From the NCBI GenBank assembly GCA_022457155.1, contig JAJGOT010000340.1, positions 1 to 64,000 of the forward strand: a DNA stretch of 64,000 nt, written 5' to 3'. The first letter of the stretch is position 1; every line of letters starts with the position of its first letter. Shown one piece after another: positions 35,209-44,837 of the stretch. The notes beneath the pieces were generated by a model. It had not been told where the DNA came from, made no database searches, and was given only the letters and a program-made list of their open reading frames with translations. The stretch is from Cladopsammia gracilis (Eukaryota > Cnidaria > Anthozoa > Scleractinia > Dendrophylliidae). Position numbers and translations under genes: made by a program.

Positions 35209-35691
35209 TTGGGCTCTTTGCCTCTCAAAAATTCAGTGCGCTTGCTGAAAAAAATTGCCGAGAGATGCCGAACTGTTTTCCCAAAATCTATATCGGTAGC
35301 TTGGCGTAACTTTATCTGTGTTAAGCTCTAAACGATCTCCTGCGCACTTTACTCCCTGTGGATATTTTCACTGTGTGACAATACAATATGACATTTGTTA
35401 TATAAACAATCGTCAACACGTCCCTAATAAACAGCAAATTTAAAATGCAAAATGTTGCAGGTAGACAGCTAGATAAAAGAGCAAAATTCACCTGTAGGTT
35501 GCCAAACCATTTAGTGAAAACTTAAATGGACTTCAGTCAGAATAACCTGCCTAGAATGGCGCAATTTATCAACTATAGAGCGCGAACAAATATTCAACTG
35601 CTGCGTGGGTAGGTAAAATTTACAAATGGGAGCTCAGCCGCCAGGCAAATTGGTTTAAAAGATATATAGTTTCATCTTCTTGGGGGCTTAA

Positions 35692-36409
35692 GGTTACAGT
35701 GTACCTTCGGGGGTGTCTCCAGTATAACAGCTCTAGCGTCTTAACATTACAATTAATATACCTAAACCCAGATATCAAATTAAAGCTTATAGAGCTGGCT
35801 ATCTAAATATGGTAACCATTTGGTAATAAAATGAATTGTCGAATTTTTTACGACTTCTAAATTCGAACGTCCGATTCAGCTTTAAAACGCTATAACTCAA
35901 AGCGATTATTATATTTTGCTAATTTGATTTGTTCTCGGGTTTCCCGACACAAAGCGCTAAAAAAACGTGTCGGCGATTTTCCATATTCAATTGCAGTGAA
36001 AAGTTACAGAATGTTTTAGAAAAGGGGAGAAAAAAAATTAGAATGATCGCACAGAAATGCCTCTTGACGAAAAAGTTTTCGGAATTAAGAAATTCGCCGA
36101 CACGATTTTGTTGATTATATATTAGCCTAGCTTCTGTCCAAATTTAAGGAAAATCGAACAAATTCCCTTTGAGTTGTAGCTCTTTAAAGTGTCCCCAACA
36201 AGCGAAAAATTAACTTTGAGAAAACGGCGCTTAAAAAAACATATCGCTTAATAAACAAACTCCGCCCACAAAAGTTATACCGTCATTTCTCCGTCAATTT
36301 TCACTATTTTTCGATACTTTTTTTTGGATGAAAGTTCATTCTGTAAACTTTATTTTAACGCCAAAAAAAAATTTTCAATAAATTTTCGATCTGAAGGTAC
36401 ACTGTAACC
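35692..36409. mobile_element. TTAA-flanked MITE (piggyBac-like) in unit 3
   Basis: A 718-bp insertion exactly at the Z/X junction. Ends GGTTACAGTGTACCTTC and GAAGGTACACTGTAACC are perfect inverted repeats, with TTAA at 35688-35691 and 36410-36413. TTAA duplication is the hallmark of piggyBac transposition. The interior has no transposase; a 61-codon frame is not convincing. Confidence 0.85.
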
Positions 36410-37537
36410 TTAAGCCTGAATACTTCCTCGTTAAAATTGTCAAAACGGCTCATTACTGTTTTTTTTTTTTTTTGTCCTGTATTTCTAAGAACACAGTCGA
36501 GCTGGTATATTATAAGGTGTAGAGAGAAAGAACGTAAGCCATATACACTCGCAGCGAGTGGATGTAACTAATCGAAAAGACGCTCTCCTTTTAGATTTTT
36601 TTTTTTTCAAATAATTCGAAAGATCATGTACGATTCGTATTCGCAACATGGCTACCTAAGGCACAGACCAAGAGAACATTCTATAATTAATTTTCGCTTG
36701 CACGGGCTCAGGTTCACCGACAAATGAAAGGCTTTTAGTCTCCTGGTTAAAACACCGGTACCGACACAATTTACTTTCACGATCTCGTTTTTCGAAGCAC
36801 CATGAAAAGTTAATCTACCAATGGCAGCTAGATTTTGTGTATGAGTTAAAGTTGTATGTTACCTTGATGTGCAGTAGCAATGCAGTTTAGCCAAGCGCCC
36901 AAACAGCACAGGCCAGCAAGAGCAGTAACACGGAGAAACAACAGCGTGTTATGCACTTGAAGCCGTGAAATAAACCGTTGTCGATCAGACTTCAAGACCA
37001 GAATGGTCACCCGTTAACATCTTGACGTCTTTATTAATAGTTGATTATTCATCGTAATCAATTTTCGGACAAATGGCGTGTTCAAATTACAAACCTTTTT
37101 CGGTTTTTGTCCCACTTACAGTTTTATCTTTTTTGGCTCTAATTATTCACTCCAGTGATTATTCATTATTTGCAGTTTTTGAATTCTAGTAGGTAAGAAA
37201 AGATCCGGTAAATAATAATAATAATAATATTTATTATAGTATCTCGCCATTCCTTCATTCAAAGGGCTGCCGTTTTTTATTATTATTTCAAAAGAAGGTT
37301 ATTGGCCACTTTGCCTCTGAAAAGGTCAGTGCGCTTGATGAAAAAAATTGCCGAGAGAAGCCGAACTGTTTTCCTAAAATCTATATTGGTAGCTTGGCGT
37401 AACTTAATTTGTGTTAAGCTCTAAACGATCTCCTGCGCACTTTACCCCCTGTAGATATTTTCACTCTGTGACAATACAATATGACATTTGTTGTACAGAC
37501 AATCGTCAACACGTCCCTAAATATACAGTTAATTTAA

Positions 37538-38064
37538 CCCTCGGACGTAAACACAAATGTATACCCCAACCGTGGTACAAGAGGCGGGGGTGGTTGTTGC
37601 ACCCCCTTGGGTTTTTGCGATGTTGCAATATTTCGGAGGTAAATATTATGGGTTGGGGGTCCGTGACTTCATCCAAAATGGCCGTCAAGATGGCCGCCAT
37701 CTTGAATTTTACTAAAAATTCAAATTTATCGGAAAAATGCGGAAATTGCAAATATTGTTTGCTAGAGTTGCAAAATAAAATACAATTAAACATTTTGATG
37801 CTTTTGGTCGCTCAAAAAAGGTAAAAAAACACGCTTTTTTCTTCAAAAATGGGTTGACCACATGTTACTTATGACGTCATATCTCGTTACCATAGCAACC
37901 GGTTGTCGCCAAACCCTTACCAAAATGTGTCTCAAGGATAAATGAACAGCTACTGAAAACGGCATGTGCTAATCTTAAATGGTCTTGAAAATATCGGAGA
38001 AAAAGCTTAAGGGGGGTGGCAACCTCCCCCCGCCCCCCGCCCCCCGCCCTTGTTCGTCTGAGGG
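37538..38064. mobile_element. TTAA-flanked MITE (piggyBac-like), CCCTCGGACG family
   Basis: A 527-bp element inserted in block Z. It starts CCCTCGGACG and ends CGTCTGAGGG, with TTAA at 37534-37537 and 38065-38068. The CCC start and TTAA site fit piggyBac. It contains GGCCGCCATCTTG and a TGACGTCATA motif. A second copy, itself interrupted, is at 51600-52740. Frames on both strands across it have no recognised domain. Confidence 0.85.
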
Positions 38065-38282
38065 TTAAAATGGAAACTGTTGAAGGTAGACAGCTAGATA
38101 AAATAGCAAAATTCGCCTGTAGATTATCAAACCATTAAGTAAAAACTTAAACGAAGACTTCAGTTAGAATAGCCTGCCTAGAAAGACGCAATTATCAACT
38201 ATAGTGCGCGAACAAATATTCAACTGCTGTGTGGGTAGGCAAAAAAAAAACAAATGGGAGCTCAGCCGCCAGGCAAATTGGT

Positions 38283-38287
38283 TTAAA

Positions 38288-38359
<72 letters not shown>

Positions 38360-38402
38360 ACGTCGCATACAGTGTCAGGTAAACTTTCTAAGCCCAAAAA
38401 GA

Positions 38403-38492
<90 letters not shown>

Positions 38493-38537
38493 TCTTTTTG
38501 GGCTTAGAAAGTTTACCTGACACTGTATGCGACGTCA
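38283..38537. repeat. Two (AT)n runs and a large palindrome
   Basis: (AT)n covers 38290-38357. It is followed by a 49-bp arm (38358-38406), a second (AT)n (about 38407-38488) and the exact inverse of the arm (38489-38537). The inner part of the arm, CTAAGCCCAAAAAGATGA, is the tandem-unit Z/X junction sequence seen elsewhere as TTCATCTTTTTGGGCTTA. The structure could extrude as a cruciform. Confidence 0.85.
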
Positions 38538-38658
38538 AAAAAGCCTATGAATAAATGACCTATTCTAAAAAAAAATGAAGGCAATCTATGAATCTAGAAT
38601 GCACATAGAATAAAGTTACAAATGGACTTGCTGCTGCTTTTGTGCTGTTGAATGACCG

Positions 38659-39074
38659 GTGTTGAATAACTGAAATCAGCTTATGCTGGGATTTATAGCA
38701 GCCACAACCGTCCGATCAAACCCGTTGATACGATTTCGAAACGATCGTGTCTGTTACTTTTGAAATGGTCTTCAAATTCGCCGTCTGTTATTAAATTATA
38801 ACTTGTCAGCCGTCATGTGGCATGGTCTCCTATTCATCATCGGTCATTCAACAACACAAAAGCAACAGCAAGTCCATTTGTGTTGAATAACTGAAATCAT
38901 CTTATGCTGGGATTTATAGCAACCATAACCGTCCGATCAAACCCGTTGATACGATTTCGAAACGATCGTGTCTGTTATTTTTGAAATGGTCTTCAAATTC
39001 GCCGTCTGTTATTAAATTATAACTTGTCAACCGTCATGTGGCATGGTCTCCTATTCATCACCGGTCATTCAACC
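38659..39074. repeat. Two tandem copies of a 222-bp unit
   Basis: The block starting GTTGAATAACTGAAATCA (38659-38852) recurs at 38881-39074 with few changes, for example CAGCCACAACC against CAACCATAACC. The spacer repeats part of the element's terminal sequence (AAAGCAACAGCAAGTCCATT). This looks like an internal duplication of the host element. Confidence 0.8.
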
Positions 39075-39291
39075 ACAGGGCGCCCACACAAACTGTGTGA
39101 CCGTTGTTCGTATTTTTAAATTTAGAGGAAATGTATGGCAATATCGAAAAGGTTCACTTATCGTAATATACTGCGATGAATATTTACATACAAGATCAAA
39201 CAAAACGTATTTTTACCTGAAATGTTGTGTGGTGTCATTCTTGTAGCTGAAAACGGCGAATTTTAGCGATTTGAAGGGTTTTGCTTAGGAC

Positions 39292-39444
39292 GTTTACCTG
39301 AGCGTATAGTAGAGAGACAAGGGAAGAAAGCTCGATTTTGGACCTCTCCAGCGCCGAGCCGATTTTCACCGAGAAATTCCCATCGCACGGCTTCCAAACC
39401 CCGCACCAGGCAAGCTGAAACCCAGAGGTTTTCTCTCCTACCAT
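39292..39444 (-). CDS. ORF fragment ending at a splice donor inside the hAT-like element
   Basis: On the minus strand, ATG at 39444 opens MVGEKTSGFQLAWCGVWKPC, and the frame continues through GSALERSKIELSSLVSLLYA to CTCAG followed by GTAAAC. It could be a captured exon or 5' UTR. I do not recognise it, no next exon is seen, and the frame is short. Confidence 0.2.
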
Positions 39445-39605
39445 TACATTTAAAATCCGTCCAAAACTCGAAGCGCTAGACCCCAAATAATATCGAGAAA
39501 TTCAGCATTCGAAGCTCGAAAACACCGCGGCTGGTAAAATCTGTGCGGCCTCCAACAGTCACGCCGTTTGCTCCTTTTCTGATTGGATGATAACAAACAA
39601 TGCCC

Positions 39606-39818
39606 TTTCGTAAATTCTAAATTTGTCTAGCGGGAGGGGAAGCAAGGGCGAATAATCAGCAACGAACTTTACACTTACTATCCCGGGGTGAAGCGAATGG
39701 CGCGTGATGGAATGAGCCCAGCAAGACGCCATTCGCTTCACCCCAGTCTGGTTAGTAGAAAGTTTGTCGCTGCTTATTCGCCCCTGCTTCCCCTCCCGCT
39801 AGACGAATTTATGAATAC
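39606..39818. repeat. Hairpin MITE inside the hAT-like element
   Basis: TCTAGCGGGAGGGGAAGCA and its inverse TGCTTCCCCTCCCGCTAGA lie about 140 bp apart. Arms continue through GGGCGAATAA and TTATTCGCCC to a centre near GCGTGATGGAATGAGC. The arms also share CGCCATTCGCTTCACCCC. Non-coding. Confidence 0.75.
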
Positions 39819-39975
39819 GTTTTAGTTTGATCTTGTATGTAAATATTCATCGCAGTATATTATGATAAGTGAACCTTTTCGATATTCCCATACATTTCCT
39901 CTAAATTTAAAAATACGAACAACGGTCACACAGTTTGTGTGGGCCCCCTGTGATTCAACAGCACGAAAGCAACAG

Positions 39976-40050
39976 TAAACTATTCCCAGTGGTCTCTCGC
40001 TTAACAAAGGCCTGAGGACCCGAGAGTTAAGTTACGGGACATCCGAGTCC
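39976..40050 (-). repeat. Split direct repeat B2 of the YR element
   Basis: 75 bp identical to B1 (40387-40461), starting TAAACTATTCCC and ending CGAGTCC. It forms the outer 3' end on the minus strand and abuts the host G at 39975. Confidence 0.85.
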
Positions 40051-40160
40051 GCAGGCGAGGAAGTGAAGGACTAGGCCCAGATAAGGGTAAATTTTTAGGG
40101 GAGAGGGAGGGAGGGGAAAAAGGTTCGAACAACAACAACCAATATACGAGTGTAAATCAA

Positions 40161-40185
40161 CCCCCCCCCCCCCCCCCCCCCCCCC
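40161..40185. repeat. (C)25 homopolymer
   Basis: A run of 25 cytosines between the B2 and A2 repeats of the YR element. Its length may be unreliable in an assembly. Confidence 0.85.
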
Positions 40186-40208
40186 GCCTGAAAGGGGGTT
40201 TGACTCCG

Positions 40209-40385
40209 CAAGATTCCAATTCTTTCGCGCTTGCTGCTAAACTGGACAAATTCTACTGAACACGGGTTTATTATATACAGAAAGCTACTCCCAAGGGAGA
40301 TAACCAAACACACGCCTGAATTAATACTCTCGTTAGCGATTGGCTCAAACTATGGCCTGTGTTGCGCGAGCGAGCACTGAGAATA
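40209..40385 (-). repeat. Split direct repeat A2 of the YR element
   Basis: 177 bp, the same length as A1 (46181-46357), ending CACTGAGAATA. The two differ at only a few bases near the inner edge. A single G separates it from B1. Confidence 0.85.
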
Positions 40386-40386
40386 G

Positions 40387-40461
40387 TAAACTATTCCCAG
40401 TGGTCTCTCGCTTAACAAAGGCCTGAGGACCCGAGAGTTAAGTTACGGGACATCCGAGTCC
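40387..40461 (-). repeat. Split direct repeat B1 of the YR element
   Basis: 75 bp identical to B2. The A2-G-B1 junction (GAGAATA, G, TAAACTATT) has the same form as the two genomic junctions and represents the joined ends of a circular intermediate. Confidence 0.85.
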
Positions 40462-40590
40462 TTGGCTCGGAGGTGTAAGACAGCCTCAGAAACGAAAGGT
40501 ATCTACCAGCCTCCCCACCCCCATATACCCGTAACTAAACTCCCGAAACCCCAAAACTAAAATCCAAACACAACGCGAGCCTAGGAAAAG

Positions 40591-41901
40591 TTATATGAAA
40601 GCCGTCGTAAAACCAGATAGAGTGTTGCATTCACGGAAAGTGTTCCCAAGATTTTCAGCTGATGAACCATTCCCATTGTCAACAGTACTACGAGCCAAGA
40701 CGACTGAAGAAGTGGTTGTATTAATAACCTTGTCAATTTGAGTATAATAGTCGACTAGAGCAGTAGATTTCCATCCAATGTGTTTCGCTACCTCCTCTTT
40801 AGATACACCCAGAAGTCTAAGGAGGATGGAGTTTCCAGCTCTAAAACCGTGAACTGATTCGCCATCGTTAATGCCAAGGGATGAAAGGTACTTAATGAGC
40901 CTGGCTTGCACGGTTGAAGCAAGGAGGGGTGCATTGAGAATACCACCTTTCCTGGACGTTGGACGGAAAAGAAAACCAGTGGAAAGGTCGACGCGCATAG
41001 ATGAACAAAGGTTGACGAAGAACTGAAAATTTTGAACTGGGCAAATAGCAGGATTAGCAGTTTTTTTAACCGCGAACGCTCTTGAATGTTTTCCTCTTAA
41101 CGTTTTGCCCACGCGTTGATGAAACAGGAGGGTAGTACCATCAGGATGTCTTAAAATGTCAACTGTCTTAATTCTGCCAAGGTCAGAAGCCCTGCCGCCT
41201 GAGAAAAAATCGAGCGAAAAAAACGCTAGATCACGAGCGTAAATGTAACGTTCCGAAGGAGAAATGTTTTTACTTAGTAGAAGATTCCTTAAGTGATACA
41301 CAATTTTCTTGTATTTATCAAAAAAGACAGGGGTAGCCTGCTTTGGAGATATTCGAGCTTGTGACTGTTCTGCCTGAATAGATTTGAGATATTGTTTAAC
41401 TGACAAATGCGCGACAGGATTTCCAAAACCAAAGCGATCGTCCCAGTCACCAGTGCGGCCCAAGGCGTTGAAAATGGATCGCAGTTTCCCAATGAGAGAG
41501 TCCACTGTGCCAGCAGATAACCGAGTAGGACAGTTACAGGTCTGCTTACCCTGTAAGCCTAGGAACGGACACGAGTCTTTGTGCACCATTGTTTTGCCTT
41601 TGCCATCTTTCCAGATTAGAAATCTAACAACGTCTTTGGGAGACGCCGAACGTAGAGTCTTCTGCGGTTGTAAAGATGCCAGGAAAACTGAAAATTCGGA
41701 CTCCAGCTGTGATTTCTGACGTTGATAGGCCTTAGAAGCTCTGACGGAGTCGAGTTCCTTTAATCTAGCTTCTATCTGTACATGGTCAATTTTAAGCTTC
41801 TTAGAAGTGTGACCCGAATTACGTAAATATCTTTGAAGTCCACACTGTTGGCAAAACTGAAAACAGTCGTCGTTTGGATACGAGCATTCACTGCACTGCA
41901 C
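40591..41901 (-). CDS. Tyrosine recombinase of the Ngaro/PAT-like element
   Basis: About 436 residues. The N-terminus has a zinc-ribbon-like pair, CSECSYPNDDCFQFCQQCG. The catalytic domain shows the box A arginine in FFSGGRASDLGRI (near 236), HGFRAG (the H-x-x-R of box B, near 350), HIGWKS (second His/Trp position) and the tyrosine in DYYTQ (near 383). It would cut and rejoin DNA to integrate the circular cDNA. The frame has no ATG at its upstream edge. Just upstream a CGTTTAG acceptor-like site and the end of the RT ORF (41957) suggest it is made by splicing, read-through or reinitiation. It extends in frame to about 41940. Confidence 0.9.
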   Translation of the reverse strand: MQCSECSYPNDDCFQFCQQCGLQRYLRNSGHTSKKLKIDHVQIEARLKELDSVRASKAYQRQKSQLESEFSVFLASLQPQKTLRSASPKDVVRFLIWKDGKGKTMVHKDSCPFLGLQGKQTCNCPTRLSAGTVDSLIGKLRSIFNALGRTGDWDDRFGFGNPVAHLSVKQYLKSIQAEQSQARISPKQATPVFFDKYKKIVYHLRNLLLSKNISPSERYIYARDLAFFSLDFFSGGRASDLGRIKTVDILRHPDGTTLLFHQRVGKTLRGKHSRAFAVKKTANPAICPVQNFQFFVNLCSSMRVDLSTGFLFRPTSRKGGILNAPLLASTVQARLIKYLSSLGINDGESVHGFRAGNSILLRLLGVSKEEVAKHIGWKSTALVDYYTQIDKVINTTTSSVVLARSTVDNGNGSSAENLGNTFRECNTLSGFTTAFI

Positions 41902-41956
41902 GGCCGGGCGCCAGACACGGGGAACAGTGAAGCTGACCTAAACGAAAATACTGGAA

Positions 41957-44167
41957 TTAGGGGGATACTCTAAACGCCCAAATGTCCCAAGGCAAAGGAA
42001 GAGAACGGAATACACCTTCTGAAGTGGGAAAAAAAAGCACATCGTGGTCGCCCAAAACACCGAGGCGGACGGAATCTTGAGCGCGCCCTGAGATAACTGG
42101 CCACCAGTAACGACGAGGGAAAGGGTCAGGAACGACAATGGTAAAAGGACAGGGCTGTGAGGCTAGAAATCGAACCAGTACCCCAACCAAAGCTAAAGGT
42201 GGGAACACGTAGGCGTTGTCCGAATGATGGAGGGTCTGACAAAAAACATTAACTCCGGCGGAGTCTTTAGTGGGCCAGGGGGTGAAATGTCTAAGACGGA
42301 CACCTTGAGCATCAAAAGGCGCATTAGAATCTAGAGCCATTAAATCGACGGAGTGAGGGCCCCAACGCTTCTCAATCTCTTTCCAAACGCGAGGGGATAG
42401 CGAGCAGTCACTGGAGGAGAGTGCTCTAGACGGAGCATCTGCGAGGTTATCCCTCGAAGGTACATGTACTAAGGACAGGGCTATGTTAAATTGCAAGGTC
42501 GCTTCGTAGATAGCTTGGATGACGTCAGAAAGGGCTTTGCTCTTCCCGCCTTGATTTGTCCAGGAGTTAACCAGAGGAAGGCTATCCACATGGGCGTCTA
42601 CTCGGGAAGCCGCAAGCGACTTTGCCCCAGCCATGAGAGTATTTTTGAGTGCCAGAGCCTCTCTGATAATTATCGGTTGGGAAGTCTCTAAAGATGACCA
42701 GTAGTCACGCACTTCAACGGAATTTCCAGATTTGTCGGTGAAGACACCACCCCAACCCGTGTTTGACGCATCAGAGTAAGTGGTTATGACCACATGCCGC
42801 TCGTCGAACCAGGGAAGACAACCTTGCCAATTATCCAGAAATCTCCAATATTGGATTTCTCTCAACAGGTCACCTGAAACCTTGATGGGCCTGAGGGGTG
42901 ATTTAGAACTGGATGAGATTGCACGAAACGAGGCACGGGTATAAAGTCGAGCTGCGGGAACAGCAATGGAGAACGAGGTGGTTTTGCCTGCGAAACGCTG
43001 CAAAGTTTTAAGATCCACAGTCTCCTGCGACAGAATGGATTCTCTCAAAGCTTTAAACTTAAGTTTCTTATCTTCTGGGAGGACAAACGCCAGTAAAAGG
43101 GAGTCCGAGAGGTAACCCAAAAAACGGACACACTGGGATGGAATGAGAGACGACTTTGACAGAGCAAGGGTATAACCCAGGGAAGTAAGAACTGAAGCGA
43201 CAATGAAAGCCGCGGCTTCTGCCAACTCAAAGTTGGACCATTCTGGAGAGTTCGGCTTCTTGCGCATCATAAGCTGACCTGCATGACGGTCATCGATGTA
43301 CTGCGAGCAGGGTACACCGAGAGTTCTAATATAACTAGTCGCCAATAAACCAGTAGTGTGGTATACGTAGGCACTTGCCTTCCAGCCGAAGGGGAGGGTG
43401 TCATAAACGAAATAGCAACCTTTCCAAGATAGCCCGAATAAGGTTCTACTAGACGGAGATAGACAAATATGGTCATACCCAATTTTGTCATCACAAACAG
43501 TCTGATAATGGCCAGGACCCACGTACCTAGGGAGATCAGATAGGTAATCTAGCGAAAAGGGGCAATCCTTAATCCACAAATTTAAAAACCGTTCATCGTG
43601 GCACATCCGTGGTTTTGAGGGCTCAACAGTTATAGGCATGACGAGATGTGGGGGTTGCGCTTCGCCTACCTTCCCCCAAAATATAAGCGAACCATTGTTA
43701 ACGCGATCGATAATCGTTCTGGAGATAAATTCTTCAAACTGAGCACAAATAGCGTTATTAGGGAATTCCATTTTGGGGGGAAACGGAGAGTCGAAATATT
43801 TACCCGCGAATTTCCCTTTAAATGGCACAATGAAAGCAGCAACATCTACTTTGTTTCGGATAAAAGACAAAGATTCCATTTGGGAAGGAAACTGTTCTGC
43901 AATGAACTGCCATTGAGCCAGGTTGTTATGAAGTTGTCCAGGAATAAATGAGGATGGGTCTCTAAAGGCTAGCATCCTTGTACTGGCGCGAGTGTGAAGT
44001 GCAGCCACTTGCTGAGGTGAAGGGACTGGGCCGACAAAACTGGTGGGCTTGCCCTCCCAATTACACCATTTTTGCGTGACAAGAGGGACTGAATGACTTG
44101 TAATGCACGTGAAGAAGGAAGGTTTAAACTTCTTATAAGGGGGTGAGGGAGGGCGAGGAAGGCCCAC
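41957..44167 (-). CDS. Reverse transcriptase / RNase H of the Ngaro/PAT-like element
   Basis: A 736-residue frame, starting about 165 bp after the gag stop; no ATG at the edge, so expression by frameshift, reinitiation or splicing is likely. RT: KPRMCHDERFLNLW, FGLSWKGCYFVYDTLPFGWK, catalytic SQYIDDRHAG (near 288) and SLIPSQCVRFLGYL. RNase H: TTYSDASNTGWGGVF (first Asp near 464), REALALKNTL (Glu), VDSLPLVNSW (Asp) and SRDNLADAPSR (last Asp). This YIDD-then-YSDAS arrangement is typical of DIRS/Ngaro polymerases. No aspartic protease or methyltransferase domain. The C-terminal 200 residues are an extension of unknown role common in these elements. Confidence 0.9.
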   Translation of the reverse strand: MGLPRPPSPPYKKFKPSFFTCITSHSVPLVTQKWCNWEGKPTSFVGPVPSPQQVAALHTRASTRMLAFRDPSSFIPGQLHNNLAQWQFIAEQFPSQMESLSFIRNKVDVAAFIVPFKGKFAGKYFDSPFPPKMEFPNNAICAQFEEFISRTIIDRVNNGSLIFWGKVGEAQPPHLVMPITVEPSKPRMCHDERFLNLWIKDCPFSLDYLSDLPRYVGPGHYQTVCDDKIGYDHICLSPSSRTLFGLSWKGCYFVYDTLPFGWKASAYVYHTTGLLATSYIRTLGVPCSQYIDDRHAGQLMMRKKPNSPEWSNFELAEAAAFIVASVLTSLGYTLALSKSSLIPSQCVRFLGYLSDSLLLAFVLPEDKKLKFKALRESILSQETVDLKTLQRFAGKTTSFSIAVPAARLYTRASFRAISSSSKSPLRPIKVSGDLLREIQYWRFLDNWQGCLPWFDERHVVITTYSDASNTGWGGVFTDKSGNSVEVRDYWSSLETSQPIIIREALALKNTLMAGAKSLAASRVDAHVDSLPLVNSWTNQGGKSKALSDVIQAIYEATLQFNIALSLVHVPSRDNLADAPSRALSSSDCSLSPRVWKEIEKRWGPHSVDLMALDSNAPFDAQGVRLRHFTPWPTKDSAGVNVFCQTLHHSDNAYVFPPLALVGVLVRFLASQPCPFTIVVPDPFPRRYWWPVISGRAQDSVRLGVLGDHDVLFFPTSEGVFRSLPLPWDIWAFRVSP

Positions 44168-44333
44168 CAGAATTGCCGGCCTTAAGCAACCTCAAAGAGG
44201 CATAAAAGGCATTAGACACCCGCACTCAAGGCACGACAAAACTGGCACGCAAGAGGGACTAACAACTAAGAAAATAAAGAACGACAACAACAAAAAATAC
44301 GTGAAGCTTCTTTTAATACAATAACACAACAAC

Positions 44334-44837
44334 TCAAAACGAAGTACAATTTTTCTGAAAGTGACCACGCTGCCCACAATTGAAACAGGTACCCCTGTTA
44401 GCTCTAAAACCTCTACGCGGACCACGCGAAGGGACGCCCCGTACTGCCAAACGTTGAGGCGCATTCCACCTAACATAGGGATGGTAAGCACCAGAGGGCC
44501 GATGTCTCGACATCTTAGCGATGGAGTTGGCGACTTCGCTCTCCTCTTTGCTTCCAACAAGACGGATAATAATATCTCCAAAATCTGGGGAGGAGGCGAG
44601 GGGTCTGCTTTGACGAAGGATTGCTTCATATCTTGACGCAGAAGCGTCTCCAGAAACTCTCGCTTCATCTGCTAGCTTCTGAAGGGCTGCCAAAATCGCA
44701 AAAGGGTCCCTAAGGTGATGAGGGGCGGAAGCCAGCTGCCGAACAAGTTGAAGGGTAACAGTAACATCCGCGCCCCTGCCGGTTTCTGCCTTAAGGGAAT
44801 TTAACTGCTCTTTAAGATCTTGAATTTGTTGGGCCAA
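44334..44837 (-). CDS. Gag-like protein, second exon (zinc knuckle)
   Basis: The frame opens right after a CTACA..TGTAG acceptor (AG at 44839-44838) with LAQQIQDLKEQLNSLKAE, a probable coiled coil, then a helical core (ASAPHHLRDPFAILAALQKL), an Arg-rich stretch (SRGPRRGFRANRG) and a CCHC zinc knuckle, CFNCGQRGHFQKNC, two residues before the end. It would package element RNA. It lacks an ATG, and exon 1 at 46157-46023 joins in frame. The overlapping minus frame at 44668-44192 is a shadow. Confidence 0.8.
   Translation of the reverse strand: MAQQIQDLKEQLNSLKAETGRGADVTVTLQLVRQLASAPHHLRDPFAILAALQKLADEARVSGDASASRYEAILRQSRPLASSPDFGDIIIRLVGSKEESEVANSIAKMSRHRPSGAYHPYVRWNAPQRLAVRGVPSRGPRRGFRANRGTCFNCGQRGHFQKNCTSF

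Larger units (their letters stand above)
33405..38290. repeat. Tandem unit 3, rearranged and partial
   Basis: Blocks P (33410-34270), X (34275-34690), Y (34800-35120) and Z (35215-35687), then X (36414-36850). Instead of continuing into Q, it repeats Y (36955-37275) and Z (37305-38290). The array therefore ends in a Y-Z duplication, consistent with unequal exchange between the two X blocks. Private insertions: the TTAA-flanked elements at 35692-36409 and 37538-38064. Confidence 0.8.
39074..39952. mobile_element. hAT-like non-autonomous element with 7-bp duplication
   Basis: Ends CACAGGGCGCCCACACAAAC and GTTTGTGTGGGCCCCCTGTG; the inverted repeats run on for about 150 bp (through CGTTGTTCGTATTTTTAAAT). 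ATTCAAC flanks both sides (39067-39073, 39953-39959). CAGGG termini and a 7-8-bp duplication suggest hAT; one base less than the usual 8 leaves room for doubt. It carries a coding-like minus segment and an internal hairpin. Confidence 0.7.

Noticed and set aside
38164..38554. Ile-Tyr repeat ORFs on both strands
   Set aside because: Translation of (AT)n; the frame on each strand mirrors the other because of the palindrome.
44192..44668. 158-codon minus frame overlapping gag
   Set aside because: Different frame of the gag and following sequence, with a hydrophobic end but no domain; the zinc-knuckle frame is the real one.
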